The position numbers and the translations under genes were made by a program. From NCBI RefSeq assembly GCF_002127325.2, contig NC_035445.2, positions 81,080,601-81,144,600 on the forward strand: DNA of 64,000 nt, in the 5' to 3' direction. How positions within the stretch are numbered: position 1 is the stretch's first letter; every line of letters starts with the position of its first letter. A model generated the notes under the pieces. That model saw only the letters and a program-made list of their open reading frames with translations, did not search any database and was not told the DNA's origin. Shown here one piece after another: positions 46,822 to 57,898 of the stretch. The stretch is from Helianthus annuus. Lineage: Eukaryota > Streptophyta > Magnoliopsida > Asterales > Asteraceae.

Positions 46822-48248
46822 GGGTAACAGGTTTGCAGAAAATTATGTCCTAAAAGTTCTATCTTTTCATCTTGCAAAACCTTATTTATTTTGACAGAAT
46901 TTCCATCTGCCGTTTCGACTATAAAAATTTGCCTAAGGTTGGCTAAAGGTAAGTTAAGGGCTTGGCAGAACGAAGTATTTATAAAACTTTGGTTTGCACC
47001 AGAGTCAAATAATACTTTTGCATAAACGTTGTGGACTAAAAACGTACCAGCTATGACATCAGGAATTAGTTTGGCTTCCTGAGTAGTTAATTGGAAGGCT
47101 CGTGCGTTCTTCTTGGTAGTTCCTTCAGCCGGTTTAGTCTTGTTGTCTGCTGGTTTGACTAATTTAGGGCAATCTGGCTTATAATGCCCAGTTTCTCCGC
47201 AGTTATAGCAGACTGTGGTTTTCTTCCTGCAAGTCTCTTCTCGATGGCCTACCATTTTGCAAAAGTTACAGGTTTCCCTACATCTTCCGAAATGCTTCTT
47301 TTTACAGTTTTTGCAATATGGCAGGACAGAGGATTGTCCTGTTCCCCTTTTCTTGAAATTACTACCACTACCCACACGAAATCCTTAGGTAATTTTCTGA
47401 GCCAAATCCTTCTTCCTATTTTCTTCTCGAGTGCGTATCAGCCCGTCAGTTAGAGTGTTGGCTAATTCTATCGCTTCGTCAATCGTATGAGGCCTAGCAG
47501 CTTTGACAATGTCACGAATCTCGCTAATCAAACCCCAAATATAACGAGAGATAAGTACAGGTTCTGGCGAAGCCAGAGTAGGTACCAGCCTGGCATACTC
47601 AAAGAATTTTGAAGTATACCCTCGACAATCTACATCCACCATTCGGTGGCTCAGAAACTTATTTGCCATCTGCTCTTTTTCGTATTCAGGACAAAATTTT
47701 CTTTCTATCAATTGCTTAAATTCTTCCCAGCTTATGGCATAAACCATGTCACTTCCTTTGGCTTGTAATACTATGTTCCACCATTCCAATGCTTCTTCCT
47801 TGAAAAGGTGAGAAGCGTACATGACTTTGTCTTCCTCAGCACATTTACTTATTTTGATTACTGCCTCGGTTTTCTCTAACCAACGCAGTGCCGTAGTCGC
47901 CCCTTCTTTGCCTGCAAATTCTACAGGTTTACAGGCAAGGAATTCTTTGCAAGTGTAACCAGGTGTTGCAGCTTTCATCCTTTTGTGTAGCGGGGACTGA
48001 ATTCTATTATTGTTATTATTACCACCTCCGTTGATACTATTACTTGCAGTATCATCGTGCGTACGTTTACTAGGGTGAGCTTGTGAAGGCTCAACAGGAC
48101 TTTTTACCGCAGCGACGATAACCGGGATAGCATTAACTATTCCTTGAGCAACGATATTTTCTATATCTTGCCGATTTAGGAAATGATCCTCGTTATTATG
48201 TTCTGACTGGTTAACTTCATTAACTGGTTCATTTACAGCGTGTTCCAT
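46818..48248 (-). pseudogene. gag, zinc knuckles and protease N-terminus, nested chromovirus
   Basis: It starts MEHAVNEPVNE at 48248 right after CAG. The gag core has FLACKPVEFAGKEGATTALR, EWWNIVLQAKGSDMVYAI and YARLVPTLASPEPVLISRYI. A TAA at 47385-47387 interrupts the frame at a Gln-like position, and the frame then continues. Three cysteine knuckles follow: CKNCKKKHFGRC, CNFCKMVGHREETC and CYNCGETGHYKPDC. The protease motif FDSGANQSF is intact (Asp-Ser-Gly). The frame ends at 46818 because of the frameshift before MNLAGF. Confidence 0.9.
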
Positions 48249-48455
48249 CTGAATGTTTATAAACTATTATTTAGCACAATTGCTGGAGTCCATTATACAA
48301 TCAAACTTTATTTAAGAAAATAACACACAATCTTATAGATCTATTACAACTGATAAAACATACTACTATTTAACGACTAAATCCTGCATTTATTCCCTCG
48401 TACTTATTTATTTACCAGGATTGGTTTTGGTTTGACTACTTATCTTGATTACGGA

Positions 48456-48779
48456 TCAAAGTTTACAGCAGTAGTAGCTAACATATAAAGGTCTGACCAT
48501 TTTTTCATCTAACTTGTCTTCCCATGGCGGTTTCTTACCGATTTCTTTATTAATTACCACTTCTTTTGATTTGGATGTTCCTACTTTCTCTTGACTTTTC
48601 CTAATAATCCAATCTCTCTTTTCGGGAGTAAGTGGGTTTTCATAGGATGCTTTACGGATAAATATTCCTTCACTAGTGTTTACTGAATATCTCGAGGAGT
48701 TTGGTCGGGATGGGTTTTTATTAGTCTTTTGGGCACTGTCTAGTTGATAGTAAATATCCGAGAGCTTTTGTTTACCCAT
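48456..48779 (-). CDS. Second extra ORF of the nested chromovirus (divergent duplicate)
   Basis: An intact 107-residue frame starts MGKQKLSDIYYQLDS after TGTACAG. Its block SRYSVNTSEGIFIRKASYEN, then EKRDWIIRK, aligns with SGYSADTEEGIFVFKAQSEE of the + copy's extra ORF (about 15 of 33 residues identical over the block). WEDKLDEKM resembles WEKELDRKL of the first extra ORF. It looks like a shortened, diverged duplicate of that ORF. Function is unknown. Confidence 0.55.
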   Translation of the reverse strand: MGKQKLSDIYYQLDSAQKTNKNPSRPNSSRYSVNTSEGIFIRKASYENPLTPEKRDWIIRKSQEKVGTSKSKEVVINKEIGKKPPWEDKLDEKMVRPLYVSYYCCKL

Positions 48780-49026
48780 TCTGTACATTTAACAAGTAGA
48801 CAATTAATACTAATTAATAATTAAGGAAACAAATAATCACATAACCAGGTACAGCCAAAATTGTCGACTTTGCGACTATCCGATTTTTATATATATTTTT
48901 TTAATACTATGCGTCCATACACACTGCTTATCTTACAAGGTTTTATTTTAAACTATTTTACAAGAGTTATATTTTACTATTATACATTACCACACCACCA
49001 CCTATAGTCCCTGTTAACTGGCTTTC

Positions 49027-49701
49027 TCAGAAATGACGCTCCCTCTCGTCATATTTCCAGGAGATCTGCTCTCCTACCTCCTGAATCCTATTTCCGGCAT
49101 CCACCAATTCCTAGCCAAAATGGCGAAGTTCAGCTAAGTTCTCATGACTCATTGGTGGGTTCGGTGCAGGTTCCGGGTCGAATTGAGGGAGAAAAGTGTT
49201 AGGGCTATTTATAATATTCTGAAATTGCCAGTCGGCAGACCACCACTCTTCTGATGTTCCTGGAAAAGGTCTAGGGTGCATAATAGGGTCTGGAATAGCA
49301 GGTTCTAGGTTAACAGGTAGTAAGGCTTCTGCTGGGTGGCTAAAGAGAGTTTCATCGGCAGGTCCGATGATATCACCTAGTGACAGTTTACGGTCCAGCT
49401 CTTTTTCCCAAGATAGGGGTTCCTGGTTTTGCCTAGAACTTTCTCCAGTTTCTATCCCCTTTCCTTTGTCTTTTGGGTCGTCCTTTTTCATGGTTTTCTG
49501 AGTTGCTGGCTTTTTCCTACGCACACGTCTCCAACCCGCCCACCTATGTCTCTTTTTCACTACTTTAGGCTTTTCCTGAGGCTGGGCTTTAAATACCATG
49601 GGCTCCTCTACGTCCGCCTGGTAACCAGTAGTAATACCGATGATATCCATATCTGTACTATGGATAGAAATATTTTGTAGGGCTTCTGATATTTCATTCA
49701 T
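49027..49701 (-). pseudogene. Extra ORF between primer site and gag, nested chromovirus, one in-frame stop
   Basis: It starts MNEISEALQNISIHS after TTAACAG and runs 196 residues to a TAG at 49111-49113. The same frame then continues with ELVDAGNRIQEVGEQISWKY to TGA at 49027-49029 (224 residues in all). Shared blocks with the + copy are GYQADVEEPMVFKAQ, a basic stretch (KKRHRWAGWRRVRRKK), a Pro-rich middle, ELRHFG and WKYDER. No known family is recognised. Between the two copies the sequence has diverged much more than pol, yet block order and frame are kept. Confidence 0.65.
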
Positions 49702-49817
49702 GCTGTTAACACACATGAAGACGCACATAATCCTTTGTTAATTTTTTGTAAAAAACCATAGAATAGTAATCAGATAAATTAAGTATTTTCTAAATACTTA
49801 ATTGGCTTAAATCAGTG

Positions 49818-49829
49818 GCTTTGATACCA
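49818..49829 (-). other. Primer-binding site of the nested chromovirus
   Basis: The minus strand reads TGGTATCAAAGC, one base different from the initiator tRNA-Met site, nine bases after the LTR end. Confidence 0.85.
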
Positions 49830-49838
49830 CCTTTTTTC

Positions 49839-51318
49839 TGTCACGGCCCCCGTGCCCGGTTCGACCCGGTCCAGGAGCCGCGGGACAGAAATCCCGTGGT
49901 ATTCATTTTTACAGCGGAAGTCTTAACAGGATCATTTAAACTTGAAAATGCCCGAATATTATTTATTTATAATTCGGGATAAAACCCCGTAATTTACAGT
50001 GGAGAAATTTCATAATTTCTTTATTTTACAAAAATGTTTATTTATTTATTCGAGCCACTACTTTAAGCTTCAGAGTGCTCCTGCGCACTTGCACTTAATT
50101 CAAAGTAGGTCACCTGAAACATGTTGTAAAAATATTTTGTCAGCGGGGAAATACTGAGTGAATCATTCATTTTAACTAAAAAGACACATTGTTATAATTT
50201 ACAGTATTAAGAGAGATTACAATGTTTTTATCAACCAATTATCAAGAATATGTATTTGTCACTCGACCGTATCTGTGACTGTGGTCATACCACTATTGGG
50301 TCCCGTCGCCCCAATAGTGACGAGTATCACAATTTTTAGGCTCGCCCACCTAAAGTGATAAAAATAGTAATGTGCACAATACCCCACATACCGGCTGTAA
50401 TTTGGTGATTACATAAACTTAATCCCTGTAATTATAACTTTTGGAAAATAAATTGAGGTATTGTAAAACAGTTGATAAAAAGAGAATGACTCACATTGCA
50501 AGTTTAGACCGGCATTACTTAGCCTACTGATAAGCTGAATAACCTAGTTTAACAATAATGCACACAACCGGGTTAGTAACTAATACAGCAGTTACGATAA
50601 TTCACGAGATACAACCCTCACAACAAATGACAAAGTGCGATACTTAAATATCCAGCGGATTCACAACGAATAACAGAGCATAGCTCAAATAACCTGTTGG
50701 AATCACGACGAATAACAAAGTATAAACCCAGATTGAGCAGCACTTAAACACTCGTTGGATAGTTTCAATCGATCGGACGTTGAATCGTAATAGCGATCGA
50801 GTTATTACCCGGTATTGTGGCAGCACCTCGCTACTATATGAAAATTATACCTTCTATTTTGATTTTAACTTCTGAGAAGTGAAAAATTTTGACATCGAAA
50901 TGCCGTCCCATGCACTGGCTATTTATAGCCTGAAAACAGGTCTCTCGCGGCCCGCATCAGGTTACCAGCAACCTTCACGCGGCCCGCATTGCCGCCTATC
51001 CTACGCATAGGGTTGCCGGGTCATGGGCTTAGGCTTCACAGGTGGCCCATACGTGGCCCAAACCTGTTTCCGGAGAAGTTTGAGTTGTCGCGGCCCGCAT
51101 TAACTTATGTTTAGTTTGTACGCGGCCCGCCCGGACCCTTAATACTTATCCGGTTTAGTTATAAGTTTAAGCGGTCCGCGTAAGATTGAGTTATCTCTTA
51201 CGCGGCCCGCCTAAAACCCAAAAATTCTGTTTTTCTTGAATTTTCATGTTGGTTAGGGTTTTAGGGGTTCGGGTTTTTATATACAGGTATACTAGAGATA
51301 TTTTTGAAGGTCCTTACA
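49839..51318 (-). repeat. 5' LTR of the nested chromovirus
   Basis: It is the same length as the 3' LTR, with about 25 substitutions by eye. On the minus strand CTATAAATAG (50919-50928) lies about 390 bp into the LTR and is the likely promoter. GCGGCCCGC-type words lie at 50946-51210. Confidence 0.95.
50919..50928 (-). promoter_or_regulatory. TATA box of the nested chromovirus 5' LTR
   Basis: CTATAAATAG on the minus strand is conserved in the 3' LTR. Confidence 0.55.
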
Positions 51319-52411
51319 TACTCCCGGATGCTTCCGATGTCATCTTGGATATCGGTGATGTTTCTTTCAATGGCTCCGACCCGTGGTATGTGTTGTTGGC
51401 GAGGTTGTAGGTGTTCCTGGTGCACATAAGGTTTTCCTGCAAAAGTTCATGTAAACTTTGAAGGTTAGGAAAACCACCTCCTTGTGAGGAGGACTGCCCC
51501 GGATCACCGTGGGGTTGGTACTGGTATTGGGGAGGTGGAGCGTGAAGGACTAGCGCCTCTTGCGGGTTCCATGCATGGCCTTGCATTCTCTGAAAGCTTA
51601 CCGACCCATCTTCCGCCTCATAAATTAGGTTCATAGCACGACAAATGTGCACATCGACCCGTCCCGACCATGGGCTTCTCTGGAAGGACCTAGGGATGTT
51701 CGTGAAGTGCTTGAAGAGGCGGTAGACCCATCCCCCATAGAAGATAGGGGTTGGTGCATGAGCAAGCCGGTTCAGATGCATGTTCAGGAGTAGGAGGAAT
51801 GGAACATTGAGGGCTCTTCGGGTGTGAATGCAGTGTAGGACTACCAAATCTCTCAACCCAACAACACCGCTGCTGTCGTGTCTCTGACTAAGAGAGTAAG
51901 TAAGGAGCCTGTGAATGTAACGATAGAGTGGATCCCTTAGCTTAGTGCTCTTAGTACTGCTCGGATTGTAAAACCCATCACCAATCTGAGCCCATGCAGC
52001 CTGGCGTTCATTTTCATCCAACTCTCGCATTCCCCCGATGTTTTCTTCATTTCCCGAATCTTCCTCTGAATACAGCCCCACTATTGCCCCGAATTGTGCC
52101 ATAGAGACCGAATACCTTGTCCCACCACATCGGAATGCAACCCCCTCATTGTCGAACGGGTCACACCTTGAAGTGAAGGTGAAGGTACTGTAGAACTCCA
52201 AAGTGCACTCGTGTACCGACCGGAGTCGAGTGGTCAAAGCAACCCTGAGCGGTCCGGTAACGAGGTTGTTGAAACGGCCAAGTTGGTTCACCATGAGTAA
52301 CAGGTCCGTGCATGCTTGCCTTGGGTATTCCTCGGGTCTTGTTTGAAGCGTATCATATCTGGCCCTAGCATCGAGCTCATTAGCGTTGAATCTCGTAAGC
52401 TTCTTCGACAT
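51314..52411 (-). pseudogene. Athila-type ORF downstream of pol, cut by the chromovirus
   Basis: The frame starts MSKKLTRFNANELDARARYD and resembles the plant ATHILA ORF-1 family (PF03078-type), which follows pol in Athila elements and has been called env-like. Visible blocks are EFYSTFTFTSRCDPFDNEGV, FRCGGTRYSVSMAQFGAIVG, LRDPLYRYIHRLL and HPFLLLLNMHL-like hydrophobic stretches. The last codons run into the inserted LTR (stop at 51314). The tail lies at about 42140-42232 beyond the nested element. Whether it ever acted as an envelope is unproven. Confidence 0.75.
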
Positions 52412-53171
52412 ATGAAAGAATACACCAAAAGTTAGCACAAAACAGTGGAATTTTCGGAAAAAACTGCAAACAGTGAGCTGGACACGGCCCCGTGCTCAGC
52501 GGGCACGACCCCGTGTCCAGGCTTCTGTTACTCAACAATTGCATTTTTCGTTCCGGTCCCGAAAATCTGAAAATTTTTGGCCTAGTAGGTGCGGTTTCCC
52601 CCGAAATAAAACCCCAAGTGCCTTTTTTCCAAAACAAACCGTTTACCCCTTTGATTTTATCTTTTTCAGTTCAAAAACAAGGGTTTGGGGGTTTCATGAG
52701 AAATTGGGCAAATCTATCAACAATATAAGTGTATTTACTTCCTATTATACTAATCTAAACTAATGCTAACAGATTAAAACAAAAATTTGAGGTTCGATCC
52801 GGATGAACTTCAAGAACCCTATATTTTTCCCCAAATTTTTGATGTTTTTACTACATGCAAGTAACTAATCTAACTACTAATGATGATAGAATCATACCTT
52901 GATGTTGTTAGAGTGAGAGGAAACGTCGAAAATCTGCAGAAAATCGCCTGGACCAGAGCGTTTTTCGGGGAAACGGGGCGTGTGGAATGAAACTGTTTGT
53001 GAAAAGGGGTTTTTATCCCGTCAGTTGCGCGGACACGGCCCCGTGCCGAGCAAAGTTTTTTTTTAAGTGCATGTGTGAATGCCCTATTTTCCCAGAAACG
53101 TGGTTCGAAGACTTACCGTTCTCGATGTTTACCCGCTTGTTCGTAACTTACCAGGTATGATGTTGATGCCT
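52412..53171 (-). other. Spacer between Athila pol and the downstream ORF
   Basis: Non-coding. It carries the GGACACGGCCCCGTG word at 52480-52520 (paired) and at 53031-53046. An open frame at 52380-52637 has no similarity. Confidence 0.6.
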
Positions 53172-55951
53172 TTAGTCGTCAACCGTTTGGAGCAAGATTT
53201 CTTCCTCTTCGTCCTCAATGGATCCTTGATAGAGTTTCAGCCGTTGGCCATTGACTTTGAATGGGATTCCATTTCGAGATTTAATTTATACTGCACCATG
53301 AGGAAAAATATGGGTGATGGAAAAAGGTCCTGACCACCTAGATTTTAGTTTACCCGGAAATAATCGAAGTCGTGAATTAAACAACAGAACCTGCTCTCCT
53401 ACTCGAAATTCATTATGTTTAATGTATTTGGCGTGTAAGTTTTTCATTCTTTCCTTATAAATTTCCGAGTTAGAGTATGCATAATTCCTTAGTTCGTCTA
53501 ATTCATTTATTTGACAAAATCGATTTTTTCCTGCAATATCTAGATCTAAGTTTACATTTTTTATTGCCCAGTAGGCTTTGTGAGCTATTTCTACCGGCAA
53601 ATGACAACTTTTTCCATAGACGAGCTTATATGGGGTTGTGCCTATAGTGGTTTTATAAGCAGTACGAAATGCCCATAAAGCATTATCTAATTTATCGGCC
53701 CATTCCTTTTTATTTATTCCTACGGTTTTTTCAAGTATTCGTTTTAAACCTCTATTAGTCACTTCGGCTTGTCCGTTTGTTTGAGGGTGATATGCTGTTG
53801 AGACCCGATGATAGACCCCATATCTTGTTAAGATTTTTTCGAGTTGATGGTTACAAAAGTGGGTACCTCTATCACTTATTAATGCTTTAGGTGTTCCAAA
53901 ACGAGAGAATAATTTTTTCAGAAATTTTACCACAACTCTTCCATCATTTGTTGGAAGGGCTTCGGCCTCGGCCCATTTAGACAAGTAATCAACTGCCACA
54001 AGTATATATTTGTTTCCTTTTGACGGTGGGAAAGGTCCCATGAAATCGAGTCCCCACACATCAAAAATTTCACAAACGAGAATGCCATTTTGTGGCATTT
54101 CATTTTTGGAAGAAATATTACCTGTTCTTTGGCAAGGATCACATGTCTTGACAAGATTTTTCGCATCTTTGTAAATGGTCGGCCAATAAAATCCTGAATC
54201 AAATACCTTTCGTGCTGTACTGGCAGCACCATGATGTCCTCCGTATGGACCTTCATGACAATGGCGGAGTATTCTTCTTGCTTCGTTCCCATGTACGCAC
54301 CTTCGGATGAGTTGGTCAGCACACATTTTGAAAAGATAAGGGTCTTCCCAAAAGTAATGCTTTACATCAGCAAAGAACTTCTTTCTTTGGTGATGTGGCC
54401 ATCCCTTGGTGACTATACCGCTAGCTAAGTAATTAGCATAGTCGGCATACCATGGTTCTTGTCTATATTCCACCATTTCCAGGGACTCTATTGGGAATTG
54501 TTCGTTGATTTGTTCGTCCCTGGTTGCCTCTAAAGCTGGGTCTTCTAGGCGCGAAAGATGATCTGCTGCTGTGTTTTCTGCTCCTCTTTTGTCTTTGATT
54601 TCAATATCAAATTCTTGGAGGAGTAGAATCCACCTGATCAAACGGGGTTTGGCATCTTGTTTCTTGAAGAGGTATCGGATAGCTGCATGATCTGTATAGA
54701 CTACAGTTTTAGAAAGAACAAGGTAAGAACGGAATTTATCAAAAGCAAATACCACGGCTAGTAATTCTTTTTCAGTAGTTGTGTAATTCTCTGGTGCATC
54801 ATTAAGTGTTTTACTAGCATAATAAATTGGGTGGAAATGCTTTTCTTTTCTCTGTCCCAAGACTGCTCCAACAGCAAAGTCACTTGCATCACGCATGATT
54901 TCGAAAGGTAGTTTCCAATCGGGCGCTATCATGATAGGTGCATTGACCAGCATTTCCTTGAGGGGTAGAAATGCTTGATTGCAGTCCTTGTCAAAGATGA
55001 AAGGCGCATCTTTTTCAAGTAATTTTGTTAGAGGTCTTGAAATTTTCGAAAAGTCTTTGATAAAACGTCTGTAAAATCCGGCATGCCCTAAGAAACTTCT
55101 GGTTGCTCTAACGGAGGATGGTGGAGGTAATCGAGAAATTGTGTCAATCTTTGCTCGATCAACTTCCATTCCTTCGCTCGAGATCTTGTGACCGAGTACT
55201 ATTCCCTCTGTTATCATGAAATGGCATTTTTCCCAGTTAAGGGCGAGGTTAGTTTCCTCACATCGGGATAGCATTCGTTCAAGGTTATCGAGGCATTGGT
55301 CATATGAATCTCCAAAGATAGAAAAGTCGTCCACGAAGACTTCCATTGTCTTTTCTATCATGTCATGGAAAATGGCCACCATGCAACGTTGGAAAGTTGC
55401 GGGGGCATTACATAGACCGAATGGCATGCGACGATAAGCAAAAGTTCCATAGGGGCATGTGAAAGTTGTCTTTTCTTGGTCTTCAGGTGCTATTGGAATT
55501 TGAAAGTAACCTGAAAAACCATCCAAGAAACAGTAAAATTTATGACCGGATAGTCGTTCTAACATTTTATCAATGAAGGGCAAAGGAAATTGATCCTTCC
55601 TCGTTGCTTCATTTAATCGTCTGTAATCAATACATACTCTCCATCCTGTGACGGTTCTCGTTGGTATTAATTCATTATTTTCATTAGTTATTACCGTCAT
55701 ACCCCCTTCTTTGGGACTACTTGGACTGGACTTACCCATGGACTATCGGAGATAGGATAAATAAGTCCGGCGTCAAGCAGTTTGATGACCTCGTTTTTAA
55801 CCACTTCTTGGACATTTGGATTTACTCTCCTTTGTGGTTGTATCACAGATTTGTAATCATCGTTCATCAGAATCTTGTGCGTGCACATGGAAGGGCTTAT
55901 TCCTTTTATATCTACAAGCTTCCAAGCGATCGCATTTTTATGTTTTTTCAA
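53172..55951 (-). pseudogene. Athila reverse transcriptase, RNase H and integrase
   Basis: The N-terminal RT part (55951-55697; [33 protein letters not shown]) and the main part (to 53286) are in different frames because of a missing base in a run of G near 55706. RT shows [43 protein letters not shown] and FVDDFSIFG. RNase H shows [15 protein letters not shown] and [10 protein letters not shown]. Integrase shows [26 protein letters not shown] and [14 protein letters not shown] at 53286-53288 precedes the last 37 residues (VNGQRLKLY). Athila lineage by motif style and by the Asp-tRNA primer. Confidence 0.9.
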
Positions 55952-55983
55952 AAGTTTAATTAATTTTTCTTTTTCTATATTAT

Positions 55984-56871
55984 TTAGTTTAGATGAAAAA
56001 TTACAGGAGAACCACCATCTTTGTCTAGAAAAGCATATTCCAAACCTTTTGGGAGTTCTTTGAGCTCAAGAGGTGGGTCTTTAGGATACTCCTTATTTTG
56101 GGGCTCATCTAGATTAAGAACTTTAAAGGTTTGTTCTATGGCGATCTCTTCTTCAACAAAGTGGTCAACTTTTTCACTTGTATCGGGTGGCTCATCTTCA
56201 TCTTCAATTAGGGGGTCATTATTGCCAAAAGGATATTTCATTGAACGCTCAATATCTATGCTCCTTTTGAATGCCCCTAGTTGGAGAGGTAGATTATTAA
56301 ACTTCCGGTTTTTCAAAGCTTCATGAGTTTTTACAAAAGGTCTTCCTAACACTAGAGGAGCGTCATCGAGGATGACGAAATCGGTTGGAATAACCAATTG
56401 ATTTGTTTTAACCAAGACGTCCTCAACTACACCGATTGATTTTATTACTTTCCGATTGGATAGAAAAATGGGTATTTGAAGTGGAGCAAAATCACTAATA
56501 CTTAATTTTTCGAAAATGTAATTAGGCATTATGTTAACACAAAGATCTTTATCAATGGTGACATTACTAATAAATGGATTTTGAAAAAAAAAACATGGAA
56601 CCGGTGTAATGTTAATTTCAAAAGGGTCTTCTTTTATTAGTGAAGTTTGATCATTAGTTAACTTAAGACTTACCATTTCTTCAATTTTCGCGTTAGTGTT
56701 TAGTTCCTTTAAAAACTTAGCATGAGTTGACACTAAACAATGGTTTTCAAAAGAAGGTGACAAGAGATTAATTTCTTCAAAATTAGACTCTTCTTGGATT
56801 TTAACGTTATCGGCCTCACCTCTTTCGTTGTTTAACTCATGTGTCGGTTTTTCACTTGTTTGCTCTTCCAT
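55984..56871 (-). pseudogene. Athila protease region
   Basis: A 295-residue frame starts MEEQTSEKPTHELNNER. The retroviral-type protease part shows VNIMPNYIFEKLSI, GVVEDVLVKTNQLVIPTDFV and PLVLGRPFVKTHEAL. The catalytic D-x-G motif expected before VNIMP is degraded (DKDLCVNIMP). Frame changes separate it from the gag-like ORF (run of A near 56905) and from RT (run of T near 56000), where the other frame has KEKLIKLLKKHKNAIAW. Confidence 0.8.
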
Positions 56872-56881
56872 TTTTAATTCC

Positions 56882-57493
56882 TCAATTATCGTTTCTTCCT
56901 TTTTTTAATTCTTCTCTCACGCGGGACTCCTCTTCCCTTGCGCGAGATTCTTTTATGTATCTTTCGATAAATTTAAGGTTTTCTATTATCCTATAGGCTA
57001 TGTCGATGATAGAGTAAGGATCGGGATCCTCAAAGCTTGAATCCGGTTGTTCGATCCTTGGTTCCTCATAGTACCCATATGAAGTAGATGGTTCACACCA
57101 TTGTCCTTCATTGTAAGCATATGATGGATAAGGGTCGTAATTTTGTTCTTCATAGTACCCATATGAGGTGGGTTGTTCACACCATGGTTCCTCATAATAA
57201 GTATATGAAGGTGGTGGCTCATATCTTGACTCTTCAAAGTATGAGTATGAAGGTTCATACCTTGGTTCATCAAAATATGAGTATGAGGGGATAGGTTCAT
57301 ACCTTTGGTCTTCATAGGGTGTGTATGAAGTTGATGGCTCGTACCTGGGCTCCTCATAATAGTTGTGTGAAGTGGATGGTTGAAATAAGTTACGACATTG
57401 TACCGAGTGCGGGTTTCCACAATTAGTGCAATAGTCTCTCATATAATCATCCTCCTCATAGGTGTAGTTGTAACCTCCTGAGTATTGATCCAT
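56882..57493 (-). pseudogene. Gag-position ORF with Tyr/Glu/Pro tandem repeats
   Basis: The ATG at 57493 starts MDQYSGGYNYTYEEDDY. A CxxC-H-C knuckle (CTNCGNPHSVQC) is followed by about nine imperfect units of the type SYxYYEEPRYEPxP, then a charged coiled-coil-like end (IERYIKESRAREEESRVREE). The usual capsid domain of Gag is not visible, either here or in the 380 bp back to the primer site. The frame was probably once fused to the protease frame. It may be an internally deleted gag in which only the linker and C-terminus remain. Confidence 0.6.
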
Positions 57494-57874
57494 AAGAATC
57501 ACTCAGCAGACCACAACTAAGTCTCGGGACCAGAAAACAGAAACAAAGACGGAAACAGAGGCTGGACACGGCCCCGTGTCTGGTGAACACGGCCCCGTGT
57601 TCAGGGTCTGTATCTGGGCGTTTTAATTAAAGTTACTGGTCTCGTTGAGCACGGGGGCGTGTTCAGTGAGCACGGCCCCGTGTTCAGACTCTGTATCTGG
57701 GTATTTAACTAAAAATGTGCAGCACGGCCCCGTGTTCAGTGAACACGGCCCCGTGTTTAGGCTATTGTAAATGCAAACTAAGCTAAAATGCAGAAAAATG
57801 TGCGCGCGTTTTTTTAAAAGGTTTTTGAAAAACTGATTAGGCCGTCGATTTTAAGCTTTCTTAAAATCCTTGTG
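57494..57874 (-). other. Athila leader with repeated CACGGCCCCGTG words
   Basis: The short leader between primer site and first ORF holds six copies of ACACGGCCCCGTG-type words in three pairs (57560-57605, 57647-57687, 57720-57758), each pair spaced about 20 bp. Confidence 0.8.
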
Positions 57875-57892
57875 TCCCCGGCAACGGCGCCA
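57875..57892 (-). other. Primer-binding site, tRNA-Asp
   Basis: The minus strand reads TGGCGCCGTTGCCGGGGA, complementary to the 3' end of plant tRNA-Asp. This is the usual Athila primer. Confidence 0.9.
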
Positions 57893-57898
57893 AAAACT

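Larger units (their letters stand above)
42237..51318 (-). mobile_element. Tekay/Del-like chromovirus, minus strand, nearly complete, nested in the Athila
   Basis: Two LTRs of equal length (1480 bp: 42237-43716 and 49839-51318) differ at about 25 positions by eye (about 1.7%). TACT flanks both sides (42233-42236 and 51319-51322); if the terminal A is shared, a 5-bp ATACT duplication is possible. Internal order on the minus strand: primer site, two extra ORFs, gag with three zinc knuckles, protease, RT, RNase H, integrase, chromodomain, polypurine tract. At least four in-frame stops and one frameshift make this copy inactive, but the domains are otherwise complete. Confidence 0.95.
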
